Assembly (NCBI RefSeq): GCF_039696035.1
Contig: NZ_CP155567.1
Coordinates: 248,001-312,000, forward strand
DNA: 64,000 bases
Origin: Microbulbifer sp. SAOS-129_SWC
GTDB taxonomy: Bacteria; Pseudomonadota; Gammaproteobacteria; Pseudomonadales; Cellvibrionaceae
Reading direction: 5' to 3'
Shown one piece after another: positions 34,138-51,580 of this stretch. The number at the start of each line of letters is the position of its first letter. Position 1 is the first letter of the stretch. The notes under the pieces are model-generated. The model was not told the DNA's origin. It saw only the letters and a list, made by a program, of their open reading frames with translations, and did not search any database. Made by a program: the position numbers and the translations under genes.

Positions 34138-36804
34138 TCAGAAGAGCTCGTCCGGCAGTGACTCGTCGTCGTTCTGCTTATTATTGTCCTTATCCCGGTA
34201 GTCGGATTTCTGCTGGTAGGCGCTGTAGTTCTGCCGGCCGGGCACGTGATCGGCGCGGAAGATCTCGAACATACCGCCGCGGGAGGTGCGCAGCCCGGTA
34301 CGCGGGTCGATACGCACGGTGACGATGTCGTCGGGCTGCGGCAGGTGGCGTTCGGGCTTGCCCTTGAGCGCGGCGCTCATGAAGTCGATCCAGATCGGCA
34401 GTGCGGCGGAGCCGCCGTATTCGCGTTTACCCAGTTCGCCATTGTTGTCGAAGCCCACCCAGGCGCTGGTGGCCAGGTAGGAGCTGTAACCGGAGAACCA
34501 GGCGTCCCGCGGGCCGTTGGTGGTACCGGTCTTGCCGGCGATATCACCGCGTTTCATTACCAGTGCGCGTCGGCCGGTGCCCTTCTTGATCACATCCTTG
34601 AGGATGGAGTCCATGATATAGGCGGTCTCCGGAGAGATGGCGCGGGGTGCGCGCGGACGCGCCTGGGTGGCCGGATCGCCGTCGATCGGGTTCATCCGCA
34701 GGGTACGCAGCTCGATCGGTTCCTTGTCGGCGGCGGCTGTGGTCGCGCCGGCTTCCATGCGGGCATCCGCCAGGTTGAGCGGCTCGCTCGACTGCGTGGT
34801 TTCGCCGTTGTCGTCTGGGCAGTCGCGGCAGACTGTCAGCGGCAGCGCCTGGTAGATGTTCTTGCCGTGTACGTCGAGCACCTTGTCTACCAGGTAAGGC
34901 TCCACCCGGTAACCGCCGTTGGCAAAGGCGGCGTAGCCGCGGGCAATTTCCAGCGGGGTCAGCGCCGAGCTGCCGAGGGCGATGGTCAGGTTGCGGGCCA
35001 GCTTGCTGCGCTCGAAGCCGAAACGCTGCACAAAATCCAGCGCATAGTCGATACCGATGGCCTGCAGCAGGCGGATCGAAACCAGGTTGCGCGACAGATA
35101 CAGGGCCCGGCGCAGGCGGATGGGGCCGAGGAACTTGCCGCTGTCGTTTTCCGGGCGCCAGACATCCTGCAGGTTGGTTTCCTCGAAGATGATCGGTGCA
35201 TCGTTGATGATGCTGGCGGCGGTATAGCCCTTTTCGATTGCCGACGAATAGATGAACGGCTTGAAGTTGGAGCCGGGCTGGCGCGCGGCCTGGGTCACGC
35301 GGTTGAAGTGACTCTGGTGGAAGTCGTAGCCGCCCACCAGCGCGCGGATGGCGCCATCTTCCGGGGCCAGCGATACCAGCGCGCCCTGCGCTGCCGGTAC
35401 CTGGGCCAGGTGCCACTCTTCATGTGTCTGCGGCTCGATTGTCGGCGGTGCCGGATCGCCGGGGTTGGCGAAGGGGTCAGGGGTGTTGTCGGCATCGTCC
35501 GCCGCCGCGGCTTCCGCGACTACGGCCGGATCGCTGTCCCCGGCCTTGACCTCTACCCGGCGCAGGCGGATCACGTCGCCGGGGGCGAACATCTCGTCGG
35601 CAGACTTGAGGCGCGGCCCGCGGGCGTTCTCCGACAGGTAGGGGCGGATGTCGCTGAGGCCGTTTTCCCAGGTTACCTCGACCACGCGGCGGTCGCGCAG
35701 CTGTACCTGCAGACTGTGCGGTTCCACGGCGGTGACCACTGCCGGTTCGAGCCCACCGAGCACCGGAAGCTCGTTGAGCAGATCGACCAGCTGGTCGCTG
35801 TCTTCCAGCAGGGATGCATCCAGGCGCTGTTCCGGGCCGCGGTAGCCGTGGCGCGCATCGTAGGTCTCGAGGCCCTTCTGCAGGGCGTGGCGCGCGGTCT
35901 TCTGCAGCTTGCTGTCGACGGTGGTGATCACCTGGTAGCCGTCGGTGTAGGCCGCGTCGCCGAACAGCTCGACCGCCTCCTTGCGTGCCATCTCGGCGAT
36001 ATAGGGGGCGTTGAGGTCCAGGTCGCGGCCGTGATAGCTGGCGGTGACCGGGGCGGTGATGGAATTCTTGTAGCGATCCTGGTCGATATATCCCAGTTCC
36101 AGCATCCGCTTCAGGATCCAGTTGCGCCGCACCAGTGCGCGCGTGGGGTTGGCGATGGGGTTATAGGTGGAGGGCGCCTTGGGCAGGCCCGCCATCATTG
36201 CCCACTGGGCCAGGGTGAGTTCGCTGATATCGCGGCCGTAGTACACGTGCGCGGCGGCCTGGAAGCCGTAGGCGCGGTTACCGAGAAAGATTTTGTTGAT
36301 GTAGAGCTCGAGGATATCGTTCTTGGTCAGCTCGCGCTCGATTTGCAGTGACAGCAGTATCTCATTGAATTTGCGCACAAAACGCTGTTCGCGACTCAGG
36401 AAGAAGTTGCGCGCGACCTGCATGGTCAGGGTACTGCCGCCGGACTGAATGGAGCCTGTTTGCGCTAATTGTGAAGCGGCTCTCATTAAGCCTTTAAGAG
36501 AAACGCCGTTGTGGGAGTAGAATCCCGCATCCTCAGCGGCGAGAATAGCCTTGATGAACATTTCTGGGGCCTGATCGATGGTGATCGGGCTGCGCCGTTT
36601 CTCGCCGAATTCCCCAATCAGCTTCATGTCCCGGGAGTAGACGCGCAGTGGAGTCTGCAGGCGCACATCGCGCAGGTTCTCCACCGGCGGCAGGCCGGGC
36701 TTCAGGTACATGTAGATACTGGAAAGGGTCATGGCCGCCGCGGCGGCTCCCGCCAGGCCGAGCCAGAGGAGGGAGAGCAGGCGGTTGCGGGCTTTTTCGG
36801 TCAT
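34138..36804 (-). CDS. mrcA: Penicillin-binding protein 1A
   Basis: Bifunctional class A PBP (ponA) of 888 residues. The N-terminal membrane anchor is about 10-32. The GT51 glycosyltransferase has its catalytic Glu in AAEDAGFYSH. An ODD/OB-type insertion precedes the transpeptidase, which has its nucleophile Ser512 in PGSNFKP and KTGTT. The C-terminus is Asp/Asn/Lys-rich. Divergent from pilM, as in pseudomonads and enterics. Confidence 0.96.
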   Translation of the reverse strand: MTEKARNRLLSLLWLGLAGAAAAAMTLSSIYMYLKPGLPPVENLRDVRLQTPLRVYSRDMKLIGEFGEKRRSPITIDQAPEMFIKAILAAEDAGFYSHNGVSLKGLMRAASQLAQTGSIQSGGSTLTMQVARNFFLSREQRFVRKFNEILLSLQIERELTKNDILELYINKIFLGNRAYGFQAAAHVYYGRDISELTLAQWAMMAGLPKAPSTYNPIANPTRALVRRNWILKRMLELGYIDQDRYKNSITAPVTASYHGRDLDLNAPYIAEMARKEAVELFGDAAYTDGYQVITTVDSKLQKTARHALQKGLETYDARHGYRGPEQRLDASLLEDSDQLVDLLNELPVLGGLEPAVVTAVEPHSLQVQLRDRRVVEVTWENGLSDIRPYLSENARGPRLKSADEMFAPGDVIRLRRVEVKAGDSDPAVVAEAAAADDADNTPDPFANPGDPAPPTIEPQTHEEWHLAQVPAAQGALVSLAPEDGAIRALVGGYDFHQSHFNRVTQAARQPGSNFKPFIYSSAIEKGYTAASIINDAPIIFEETNLQDVWRPENDSGKFLGPIRLRRALYLSRNLVSIRLLQAIGIDYALDFVQRFGFERSKLARNLTIALGSSALTPLEIARGYAAFANGGYRVEPYLVDKVLDVHGKNIYQALPLTVCRDCPDDNGETTQSSEPLNLADARMEAGATTAAADKEPIELRTLRMNPIDGDPATQARPRAPRAISPETAYIMDSILKDVIKKGTGRRALVMKRGDIAGKTGTTNGPRDAWFSGYSSYLATSAWVGFDNNGELGKREYGGSAALPIWIDFMSAALKGKPERHLPQPDDIVTVRIDPRTGLRTSRGGMFEIFRADHVPGRQNYSAYQQKSDYRDKDNNKQNDDESLPDELF

Positions 36805-36904
36805 GCAGATGCTTCTTTATGTGGGTGCCTGCCTGCGGGCGGGGGCGCGGACCTGAATCGCCTTCACAGGGGCCTCTCGAACAAACTTATGGTAACTCGG
36901 GCCA

Positions 36905-36910
36905 ATTATA
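36905..36910 (-). promoter_or_regulatory. Candidate -10 of mrcA
   Basis: A perfect TATAAT reads on the minus strand here, about 95 bp before the mrcA start. The -35 is weak, so only the -10 is annotated. Confidence 0.35.
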
Positions 36911-36945
36911 CGAGGATTGTGCGCTGTTACCTATGCAATTGCTGG

Positions 36946-36973
36946 TTGCAGCTGTAATTTAAAGTGCTATAAC
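36946..36973 (+). promoter_or_regulatory. Candidate sigma70 promoter of pilMNOPQ
   Basis: TTGCAG (36946-36951) and TATAAC (36968-36973), 16-bp spacer, about 30 bp before the pilM start. Confidence 0.5.
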
Positions 36974-36988
36974 ATCAAATCTTCATAA

Positions 36989-38086
<1,098 letters not shown>

Positions 38087-38087
38087 C

Positions 38088-38669
38088 ATGGCCAAGATTA
38101 ACCTCTTGCCCTGGCGCCGGGAGTACCGCGAGCAGAAGCAAAAAGAGTTTCAGCAGGTCGCACTGCTGGTGGTCATCGCCGCCGGTATTTCGGTGTTCCT
38201 GTGGATGAAAACCGTGGATGCGCAGATTTCCAACCAGAGCGAGCGCAACCAGATACTGCAGACGGAGATCACCAAGCTCAATAAGCAGGTGCAGGAGATC
38301 AAGAATCTCAAGAAGCGCCGCCAGGAGCTGATCGACCGCATGCGCGTAATCCAGGAGCTGCAGGGCAACCGTCCCCTGGCGGTGCGCTATTTCGACGAAA
38401 TGGTGCGCGCGACACCGGAGGGCCTGTGGCTCACCGGGCTCAAGCGCAGCGGAAACACCATGCAGATTGCCGGTATCGCCGAGTCCAACAACCGCGTCTC
38501 CTCTTTTATGCGGAACCTGGACCAGTCGGAGTGGTTTGAATCGCCGAACCTGACTGGGGTAACGGCGAAACCGGAGTTCGGTGAACAGGCCAGCGCTTTC
38601 CAGATGACCGTAAATGTCAGCGGCCGCAAGAAAAAAGAAGATCAAGACCTGGCTGACGCCGGTAAGTAA
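38088..38669 (+). CDS. pilN: PilN, pilus alignment complex inner-membrane protein
   Basis: Bitopic protein of 193 residues. It begins MAKINLLPWRREYRE, the conserved PilM-binding motif. One transmembrane segment lies near 24-42 (VALLVVIAAGISVFLW), followed by a coiled coil and a ferredoxin-like periplasmic domain. The C-terminal tail is Lys-rich. Confidence 0.94.
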   Translation: MAKINLLPWRREYREQKQKEFQQVALLVVIAAGISVFLWMKTVDAQISNQSERNQILQTEITKLNKQVQEIKNLKKRRQELIDRMRVIQELQGNRPLAVRYFDEMVRATPEGLWLTGLKRSGNTMQIAGIAESNNRVSSFMRNLDQSEWFESPNLTGVTAKPEFGEQASAFQMTVNVSGRKKKEDQDLADAGK

Positions 38670-38681
38670 AGGATCCTGACC

Positions 38682-39305
38682 ATGGCATTGGAGGATACGC
38701 TCAAGCAGCTCAACGAGCTCAATCTCAACGATATCGACTTCTCGCGAATCGGTGTCTGGCCGCTGGCGGGGCGCATTGTGGTGCTGCTGCTGATCGCCGC
38801 GCTACTCGCCGCCGGTGGCTACTTCTTCCTGATCAAGGAGCGCTACCAGCAACTGGAATTTGCCGCCAACAAGGAGCAGGAGCTGTTCAAGCAGTTCGAG
38901 AAGAAATCCTTCGAGGCCTCCAACCTGGACGCCTACCGCGACCAGCTGGCGGAGATGGAGGATACCTTTGGCGCGCTGCTGAAGCAGTTGCCGAAAGACA
39001 CCGAGGTGCCCGGGCTGCTCGAGGATATCGACGAGTACGGCCGCGGTGCCGGCCTGACGATCAAGAAAGTGGCGCTGGAGGACGAGCAGGTGGGCGAGTT
39101 CTACGTCGAGCTGCCGATCCGCATCGAAGTGCAGGGCGGCTACCACGAATTCGGCGCGTTTATCAGTGGTATTGCCGGCATGCCGCGCATCGTGACCCTG
39201 CATGACTTTGACATCAAGGCCAGCAAGGACAAAGGTGGTGCACTGCTGGATATGGTCATCAACGCCAAGACCTACCGCTACAAAGAGCAGGGGGACGAGG
39301 GATGA
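38682..39305 (+). CDS. pilO: PilO, pilus alignment complex inner-membrane protein
   Basis: Bitopic protein of 207 residues. The transmembrane segment is about 31-48 (VVLLLIAALLAAGGYFF). A coiled coil follows, then the periplasmic domain with LPKDTEVPGLLEDI and FYVELPIRIEVQGGYHEFG. Forms the PilNO heterodimer. The stop overlaps pilP by four bases. Confidence 0.95.
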   Translation: MALEDTLKQLNELNLNDIDFSRIGVWPLAGRIVVLLLIAALLAAGGYFFLIKERYQQLEFAANKEQELFKQFEKKSFEASNLDAYRDQLAEMEDTFGALLKQLPKDTEVPGLLEDIDEYGRGAGLTIKKVALEDEQVGEFYVELPIRIEVQGGYHEFGAFISGIAGMPRIVTLHDFDIKASKDKGGALLDMVINAKTYRYKEQGDEG

Positions 39306-39832
39306 GCAGGCACCTGACTCTTGCTGCTGCACTGCTGGCCCTGGCCGGCTGCAGCCTCAACGACGATCACAGCGACCTGCGCCAGCACATGGCCGCGGTC
39401 AAACATAAGCCAAAAGGGCATATCGACCCGATTCCGACGTTTACCCCTTACAGCCCCTACGTCTACAGTGCCGCAGCACTGCGCAGCCCGTTTGCGCGCC
39501 CGGTGCTCGAATCCGAGCAGCGCCTGGTGGGACGCCGGGTGGATGTGGCGCCGGACCTGAATCGGCAGCCGGAACTGCTCGAACGCTATCCGTTCGATGC
39601 ACTGAAAATGGTCGGCACACTGTCCCGGGGCGGGCAGTTGTGGGCACTGATCGACGACGGCGACGGCGGTATCCACCGCATTACCGTCGGCAATCATCTG
39701 GGCAAGAATCACGGCCGGGTGGTCGACGCCACCAAGTCGAAGCTCGATGTTTTGGAAATCGTACCGGATGGCACCGGTGGCTGGATTGAACGGCCGCGGG
39801 CGCTGACTTTGGAAGAGAAGGACAACAACTAA
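39302..39832 (+). CDS. pilP: PilP, pilus alignment lipoprotein
   Basis: Periplasmic lipoprotein of 176 residues with a LALAGCSL lipobox (Cys17). It is disordered at first, then has the compact PilP beta-domain that contacts the secretin (PFDALKMVGTLSRGGQLWALI, ITVGNHLGKNHGRVV). ATG 39302 overlaps the pilO stop; TAA 39830-39832 overlaps the pilQ ATG by one base. Confidence 0.95.
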   Translation: MSRHLTLAAALLALAGCSLNDDHSDLRQHMAAVKHKPKGHIDPIPTFTPYSPYVYSAAALRSPFARPVLESEQRLVGRRVDVAPDLNRQPELLERYPFDALKMVGTLSRGGQLWALIDDGDGGIHRITVGNHLGKNHGRVVDATKSKLDVLEIVPDGTGGWIERPRALTLEEKDNN

Positions 39833-42096
39833 TGATCAACAAGCAACTCGCCAAAGTGCTGGCTCCCTTGCGGGTGCTGTTGCTGGGTCTGGCAATGATG
39901 CCCGGAGTGCTGCTGGCGCAGACCAACCAGCTCAACGACATCCAATTTTCCGAGCTGCCCGGCAACCGCGTGCAGCTGCGGCTGACCTTCAGCGATGTGC
40001 CGCCGGAACCCACCGGCTACACCATCGAGAAACCGGCGCGCATCGTCATGGATTTTCCCGGCGTCGAGAGCGCGCTGCCTCAGAAGAAGTACACGCTCGG
40101 CATCGCCGGTGCGCGCAGCGCCGTGGTGGTGTCCAACGATGACCGCACCCGCCTGATCGTCAACCTGGACAAGCTGCCGGTCTACACCAGCGAGCGCAAG
40201 GGCAACCAGGTGGTGATGGAGATCGGCGCCGATTCCGCCAAAACCGCTTCCGTCGCCGCGGCGCGGACCTCGCGCGGACACAACCAGGGTCTCAACCTGG
40301 GCGGTCAGCAGAAGTTCCAGGCCGCCAGCAGTGTGGCTATCAGCAACGTGGATTTCCGTCGCGGTGACGCGGGCGAGGGCAAGGTGATTGTCAGCCTGAC
40401 CGACCCGGCGGTGAATATCGACGTGGAGCGTACCAAGGGCAAAATCCTGCTCACCTTCCTCGGCGCCAAGCTGCCGGACTCCCTGCGCCAGCGCCTGGAT
40501 GTGACCGATTTCGCCACGCCGGTCAAATCGATCTCGGTAGACTACGATGGCCGCAATACGGTCATTTCGGTAGCGCCCAACGATAGCGATTACGACTATC
40601 TCGCCTACCAGGCCGACAACCAGTATGTGTTGAGCGTGAAGCCGCTGAACAAGGTGGCGAAGGCCGCGAAGAAGAAAGAGTTCCAGTTTAGCGGCGAGAA
40701 ACTGTCGCTGAACTTCCAGGATATCGAGGTGCGCTCGGTACTGCAGCTGATCGCCGATTTCACCGACCTCAACCTGGTCGCCAGCGATACCGTGCAGGGC
40801 CGCATTACCCTGCGCCTCGACGGCGTGCCCTGGGACCAGGCGCTGGAGCTGATCCTGAAGGCCAAGGGCCTGGACAAGCGTCGCGAGGGCAACGTGATCA
40901 TGGTGGCCCCGGCGGCCGAAATCGCCGAGCGCGAGCGCCAGGAGCTGGAAACCCGCAAGCAGCTGCAGGAACTGGCGCCGCTGCGCACCGAGTATATCCA
41001 GGTGCGCTACGCCGATGCCAAGGAGCTGTTTACGCTGTTCTCCGGCAAGAAAGGCGGCGGCGGTGGCGCCAACCAGGGCAATTTTGCCGGCGGCCAGCAG
41101 GACAGCAATGGTCAGCAGCGCGGCATCCTGTCCGCCCGTGGTAATGCCATCGTCGATGAACGCACCAACACCATCATCCTGACCGATACCGAGGACAAGA
41201 TCGCCCAGTTCCGCGACCTGATCGCGGCGATCGATGTGCCCATCCGTCAGGTCATGATCGAAGCGCGTATCGTTAATGCCAATACCGATTTCATGAAAGA
41301 ACTGGGTGTGCGCTGGAATTACGGCGAGCACCATAATGTGGACAAGGGGATCGGCGAAGGGGTCGGCTCCCTGGACGGCTCCTACGGGCTGGAGGACAAC
41401 CGCACCGAAGGGAACGCCTACAATATCCAAAACGGACAGCAGCAGGTCGATCCTGCCACTGGTGAGCCGCTCAAGGTGCAGACCTGGACGCCGAGCCTGA
41501 ACGACACACTGCTGGTCGACCTGGGGGTACAGAACGCGGCCGGTAACATCGCCTACTCGATCCTGAAGAACAACTTCTTTGTCGGCCTGGAGCTGTCGGC
41601 GCTGCAGGACGTGGGCAAGGCAGAGATCGTATCCCAGCCGAAGGTGGTGACCGGCGATAAGCAGGAAGCCAACATCCAGTCCGGTGTCGAAATCCCTTAC
41701 CTGGAGGCCACTTCCTCTGGTGCTGCGTCGGTGACTTTCCGCGAGGCAGTGCTGCAGCTGAATGTGACCCCGCAGATCACTCCGGACGACAACATCATCA
41801 TGGATCTGGATATCAATCAGGACAGCGTCGGCCAGCTGGCGGGCACCACCGGTGTGCCCACCATCAATGTCAACTCGCTGCAGACCAAGGTGCTGGTGCG
41901 CAACGGCGAGACCATCGTACTGGGCGGTATCTTCGAGAGCCAGAAAATCGAGGGCGAGACCAAGATCCCGCTGCTGGGTGATATTCCCTACCTCGGCAAC
42001 CTGTTCAAGAAGAAGACCCACAGCGATGACAAGCGCGAGCTGCTGATCTTCATTACGCCGCGCATCATGGAGAACGATCTGTTCCTGAGCAAGTGA
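39832..42096 (+). CDS. pilQ: PilQ, type IV pilus secretin
   Basis: Outer-membrane secretin of 754 residues. Signal peptide about 1-28, two N-terminal AMIN-type domains (about 35-260), secretin N0/N1 domains ([20 protein letters not shown], about 290-430), then the secretin core with [18 protein letters not shown] and [15 protein letters not shown] near the end. The stop overlaps the aroK GTG. Confidence 0.97.
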   Translation: MINKQLAKVLAPLRVLLLGLAMMPGVLLAQTNQLNDIQFSELPGNRVQLRLTFSDVPPEPTGYTIEKPARIVMDFPGVESALPQKKYTLGIAGARSAVVVSNDDRTRLIVNLDKLPVYTSERKGNQVVMEIGADSAKTASVAAARTSRGHNQGLNLGGQQKFQAASSVAISNVDFRRGDAGEGKVIVSLTDPAVNIDVERTKGKILLTFLGAKLPDSLRQRLDVTDFATPVKSISVDYDGRNTVISVAPNDSDYDYLAYQADNQYVLSVKPLNKVAKAAKKKEFQFSGEKLSLNFQDIEVRSVLQLIADFTDLNLVASDTVQGRITLRLDGVPWDQALELILKAKGLDKRREGNVIMVAPAAEIAERERQELETRKQLQELAPLRTEYIQVRYADAKELFTLFSGKKGGGGGANQGNFAGGQQDSNGQQRGILSARGNAIVDERTNTIILTDTEDKIAQFRDLIAAIDVPIRQVMIEARIVNANTDFMKELGVRWNYGEHHNVDKGIGEGVGSLDGSYGLEDNRTEGNAYNIQNGQQQVDPATGEPLKVQTWTPSLNDTLLVDLGVQNAAGNIAYSILKNNFFVGLELSALQDVGKAEIVSQPKVVTGDKQEANIQSGVEIPYLEATSSGAASVTFREAVLQLNVTPQITPDDNIIMDLDINQDSVGQLAGTTGVPTINVNSLQTKVLVRNGETIVLGGIFESQKIEGETKIPLLGDIPYLGNLFKKKTHSDDKRELLIFITPRIMENDLFLSK

Positions 42097-42632
42097 GTCA
42101 GATCCACCATTCCATCTTCCTTGTCGGCCCCATGGGGGCCGGCAAGTCCACCATCGGCAAACTGCTGGCGGCCGAGTTGCAGTTGCCGTTTGCCGATTCC
42201 GACAAGGTGCTGGAAGAGCGCACCGGCGCGGACATTCCGTGGATTTTCGATGTCGAGGGCGAGGCGGGTTTTCGCCGCCGCGAAAGCGACGTGCTGGAAG
42301 ATCTTTGCCGAAGCCCGGCGCAGGTGGTTGCCACCGGCGGCGGTATCGTGCTGCTGGAAGAAAACCGGCGCCTGCTGAAGGAGAGCAGCGGTCTGGTGGT
42401 GTACCTGCAGGCGAGCGTCGAGCAGCTGGTTGAGCGCACTGCCAAGAACACTAATCGCCCGTTGCTGAACGTCGCCGATCCCCGCGCCCGGATAGTCGAA
42501 ATTCTGAATGCGCGTGACCCCCTGTATCGCGAAGTGGCGGATCTCGTCTGCGATACCGACCACTGCACACCGCGTCAGGCGGCGCTGCTGGTAGCCGAGA
42601 GACTCTCTGCCGGCGAATCCGCGCACCTCTGA
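42093..42632 (+). CDS. aroK: Shikimate kinase AroK
   Basis: Phosphorylates shikimate (step five of the shikimate pathway). Protein of 179 residues from GTG 42093, which overlaps the pilQ stop (GTGA). P-loop GPMGAGKST, substrate-binding ADSDK and RRRES, and [10 protein letters not shown] are all present. Coupling to pilQ is the usual gammaproteobacterial arrangement. Confidence 0.96.
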   Translation: MSQIHHSIFLVGPMGAGKSTIGKLLAAELQLPFADSDKVLEERTGADIPWIFDVEGEAGFRRRESDVLEDLCRSPAQVVATGGGIVLLEENRRLLKESSGLVVYLQASVEQLVERTAKNTNRPLLNVADPRARIVEILNARDPLYREVADLVCDTDHCTPRQAALLVAERLSAGESAHL

Positions 42633-42750
42633 TCCCCGTCAACTGATTCTCTTTCGCATGCCCGGTTAAACGCCGGATTTTCCCATGTGCTAAAGTGCCG
42701 GTCCTTTTGCGGGATCGGGTCATCCCGCCCCATGCCATACGGAGGGCGAC

Positions 42751-43836
42751 GTGCACAGCTTGAATGTGGAACTGGGGGAGCGCAGCTACCCTATCTTGAT
42801 CGGCGCGCAGCTGCTCGGTGATCCGCAGTACCTGCAGCGCTATATCCGCGGCCGCCAGGTGTGTGTGATCACCAACGAGACGGTGGCGCCACTCTATCTC
42901 TCCCGCCTGCTCGACGGACTGCAGGGGTTCGACAAGCTGGATACCCTCGAATTGCCGGACGGCGAAGCCTTCAAGACGCTGGACACGGTCAACCGTGTCT
43001 TCGACCTGTTGCTGGAAAAGCGCCACAGCCGCACTACCACACTGATTGCGCTCGGCGGCGGGGTTGTCGGCGATATGACCGGCTTTGCCGCCGCCTGTTA
43101 CCAGCGCGGCGTCGATTTCATTCAGGTGCCCACCACCCTGCTGTCGCAGGTGGATTCCTCCGTCGGCGGCAAGACCGGCGTCAACCACCCGCTGGGCAAG
43201 AATATGATCGGCGCTTTCTACCAGCCGCGCCTGGTGCTGGCCGATATGGATACTCTGCAGACGCTGCCGGAGCGGGAGCTGGCGGCGGGCATCGCCGAAG
43301 TGATCAAGTACGGCCTGATCTGCGATGTGCCCTTCTTCGCCTGGCTGGAGGACAATATGTCGCGCCTGCTGGCGCGCGAGCCGGAGGCCCTGGCCTATGC
43401 GGTGGAACGCAGCTGTCACGACAAGGCCGCCGTGGTCGCGGAGGACGAGCGCGAGTCCGGTCGCCGTGCCATCCTGAATTTCGGTCACACCTTCGGTCAC
43501 GCCATCGAAGCGGTACAGGGCTACGGCAACTGGCTACATGGCGAGGCGGTGGCCGCGGGTATGGTGATGGCGGCGGAATTGTCGCAGCTGCGCGGCACCA
43601 TCGATGCAGAACTGGTGCAGCGGCTGCGCAGATTGCTGACATTGGCCGGGTTGCCCTGTGCCGCCCCGGCAGAGATGACCGTGGCGCAGTTTGTCGATGC
43701 CATGGCGGTAGACAAGAAGGTGGTGGACGGGCGTCTGCGCCTGGTGCTGCTGCGCGCGCTCGGTGACGCCGAGATCGTCAACGATACCCCGCGCGATCTG
43801 CTGGTCGAGGCGCTGCAACTCTGCGGCGCCGGGTGA
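42751..43836 (+). CDS. aroB: 3-dehydroquinate synthase AroB
   Basis: NAD- and metal-dependent enzyme that makes 3-dehydroquinate from DAHP. Protein of 361 residues from GTG 42751 behind GGAGGG. The NAD-binding loop [11 protein letters not shown], the active-site stretch [16 protein letters not shown] and the metal ligands in [10 protein letters not shown] are complete. Confidence 0.97.
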   Translation: MHSLNVELGERSYPILIGAQLLGDPQYLQRYIRGRQVCVITNETVAPLYLSRLLDGLQGFDKLDTLELPDGEAFKTLDTVNRVFDLLLEKRHSRTTTLIALGGGVVGDMTGFAAACYQRGVDFIQVPTTLLSQVDSSVGGKTGVNHPLGKNMIGAFYQPRLVLADMDTLQTLPERELAAGIAEVIKYGLICDVPFFAWLEDNMSRLLAREPEALAYAVERSCHDKAAVVAEDERESGRRAILNFGHTFGHAIEAVQGYGNWLHGEAVAAGMVMAAELSQLRGTIDAELVQRLRRLLTLAGLPCAAPAEMTVAQFVDAMAVDKKVVDGRLRLVLLRALGDAEIVNDTPRDLLVEALQLCGAG

Positions 43837-44146
43837 CAGACTGCATCCAAACTGCCTGCCTCTGAGGATTATTTGACGCTTACGAACCGATAAAGGAGAT
43901 AAGTCGGTTTTGACGCCGCTTGACAGAATATAAAACTGCCAAATCTTGCAATTTCAGGGTGACGCAAGTAACATTGCGCGCCCTCTGCGGAAAAGCAGAG
44001 GCAATAACAATGCCAATAAAAAAGCCCCGCCAGCGGGCTTTTTTTGTCAGTGGGGTACGGCAATCGCGCCGCCCCACCTCCGGCAGGCTCCGCGGTGGCG
44101 ATCTGGTTGCTGGCGGAAGCTTCGCAAGATAACGATGAGGAATTCT
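43837..44146 (+). other. Intergenic region aroB-gltB
   Basis: 310 bp with no gene. It contains a small hairpin (43982-43988 with 43995-44001) and a strong intrinsic terminator. Two TTGACG hexamers (43873, 43910) could be -35 elements of a gltB promoter, but neither has a good -10 at standard spacing. Confidence 0.45.
44018..44045 (+). terminator. Intrinsic terminator before gltB
   Basis: A6GCCC (44018-44027) pairs with GGGCT6 (44035-44044), and a T-run follows. It ends aroB transcription or attenuates gltB. Confidence 0.85.
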
Positions 44147-48595
<4,449 letters not shown>

Positions 48596-48607
48596 CGTTA
48601 GCGATGA

Positions 48608-50062
<1,455 letters not shown>

Positions 50063-50135
50063 TCGGGGACTGTATATCCTCCGCGGGCCTGCGACTGGCA
50101 GTTCCGTTTATTCGAACCCCGTGAGAAGGCGAGGG

Positions 50136-50197
50136 GCAGCGGTGGGCGCCCGGCAAAAAACCTAAACGGTAATTATTTGCCCGGCGGCCACCGTTGC
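50136..50197. repeat. Palindromic repeat family 2, copy 1
   Basis: 22-nt arms (50136-50157 and 50176-50197), with three mispairs, enclose an 18-nt core (50158-50175, AAACCTAAACGGTAATTA). Related to 57862-57929. It lies between gltD and hemE. Confidence 0.75.
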
Positions 50198-50309
50198 ATC
50201 TTGATGCGCAGAGCCGGGCACCGGGTTTCTCTCCAGTCCAGCTCCCCTGTCTCTAATTCCCCTCCCCCTGTACAATAGCCGTCTTTTTAGCCAGCGCGTT
50301 GTTGTGCCC

Positions 50310-51389
50310 ATGACAGAATCCAAGTCCTCAGAACTGAAAAACGACCGCTTCCTGCGCGCCCTGCTGCGCCAGCCCGTAGATCGCACGCCGGTGTGGATGA
50401 TGCGCCAGGCGGGGCGTTACCTGCCCGAGTACCGCGCTGCGCGGGCCAAGGCCGGTAGCTTCCTGGATCTGTGCCGCAACACGGAGTTGGCCTGTGAAGT
50501 GACGCTGCAGCCGCTCGAGCGCTACCCGCTGGACGCGGCCATTCTGTTCTCGGACATCCTCACTATTCCCGATGCGATGGGCCTGGGCCTCTATTTCGAG
50601 GAGGGCGAGGGGCCGAAATTCCGCAAGCCGGTGCGCACCGCGGCGGAGATTGAGGCGCTGCAAGTGGTCGACAGTGCGCGCGATCTGGACTATGTCATGA
50701 ATGCGGTGTCCACCATCCGCCGCGCGCTGAATGGCAGTGTGCCGTTGATCGGTTTTTCCGGCAGCCCCTGGACGCTGGCGACCTATATGGTCGAGGGCGG
50801 CTCCAGCCGCGACTTTGCCCGCTGCAAGGAGATGCTCTACAGCCGGCCGGAATTGATGCACCAGCTGCTGACCGTGCTGGCGGACTCGGTAACCGACTAT
50901 CTCAATGCGCAGATCCGCGCCGGTGCCCAGGCGGTGCAGATCTTCGATACCTGGGGTGGTGCACTGAGCCACACGGCCTACCGGGAGTTTTCCCTGCAGT
51001 ATATGGCGCGTATCGTCAGTGGCCTGATCAAGGAGGCCGACGGCCGACCGGTGCCGGTGATTCTGTTCACCAAGGGCGGTGGCCAGTGGCTGGAGGCAAT
51101 GGCAGACACCGGTGCCAGCGCCCTCGGGCTGGACTGGACGACGGATTTGCGCGCTGCGCGTGCGCGGGTCGGCGATCGCGTGGCCCTGCAGGGCAATCTG
51201 GATCCGGCGGTACTCTACGCATCACCGGAGCGCATTCGCGCCGAAGTGGCGGCGGTGCTGGAAGCCTATGGGCGCGGTAGCGGCCATATCTTCAACCTGG
51301 GGCACGGCATCACGCCCAAGGTGGATCCCGAGCACGCGCGCGCGATGATCGAGGCAGTAGTGGAGCTCTCGCCCCCTTACCACGATTAA
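50310..51389 (+). CDS. hemE: Uroporphyrinogen decarboxylase HemE
   Basis: Converts uroporphyrinogen III to coproporphyrinogen III. Protein of 359 residues from ATG 50310. The signature [14 protein letters not shown] with its conserved Arg, Asp in [12 protein letters not shown] and HGITPKV are present. It stands apart from the hemCDXY group. Confidence 0.97.
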   Translation: MTESKSSELKNDRFLRALLRQPVDRTPVWMMRQAGRYLPEYRAARAKAGSFLDLCRNTELACEVTLQPLERYPLDAAILFSDILTIPDAMGLGLYFEEGEGPKFRKPVRTAAEIEALQVVDSARDLDYVMNAVSTIRRALNGSVPLIGFSGSPWTLATYMVEGGSSRDFARCKEMLYSRPELMHQLLTVLADSVTDYLNAQIRAGAQAVQIFDTWGGALSHTAYREFSLQYMARIVSGLIKEADGRPVPVILFTKGGGQWLEAMADTGASALGLDWTTDLRAARARVGDRVALQGNLDPAVLYASPERIRAEVAAVLEAYGRGSGHIFNLGHGITPKVDPEHARAMIEAVVELSPPYHD

Positions 51390-51431
51390 AGCCAGTGGCC
51401 CCGGTGGTGGGCGCATAGCTCCAGATAATTC

Positions 51432-51447
51432 TGTGATGCAGATCACG
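51432..51447 (+). promoter_or_regulatory. CRP/Vfr-like binding site
   Basis: TGTGATGCAGATCACG matches TGTGA-N6-TCACA at nine of ten positions. It lies upstream of the HD-GYP gene and of a candidate promoter (TTGTTG 51451-51456, TTACAT 51474-51479, 17-bp spacer). Confidence 0.55.
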
Positions 51448-51580
51448 ATATTGTTGTTATTTGGCGAGTAGACTTACATGTTATAAAGGTGCGACTGCGC
51501 CCACGCCGGCCCGTCAGGCTGGCCAAGGGTCACGTGGCGCGCCAATAATCACAACAAGCAACGGCATACAACACATCACA

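Noticed and set aside
43873..43915. A definite gltB promoter
   Set aside because: Two TTGACG hexamers exist, but neither has an acceptable -10 at 16-18 bp.
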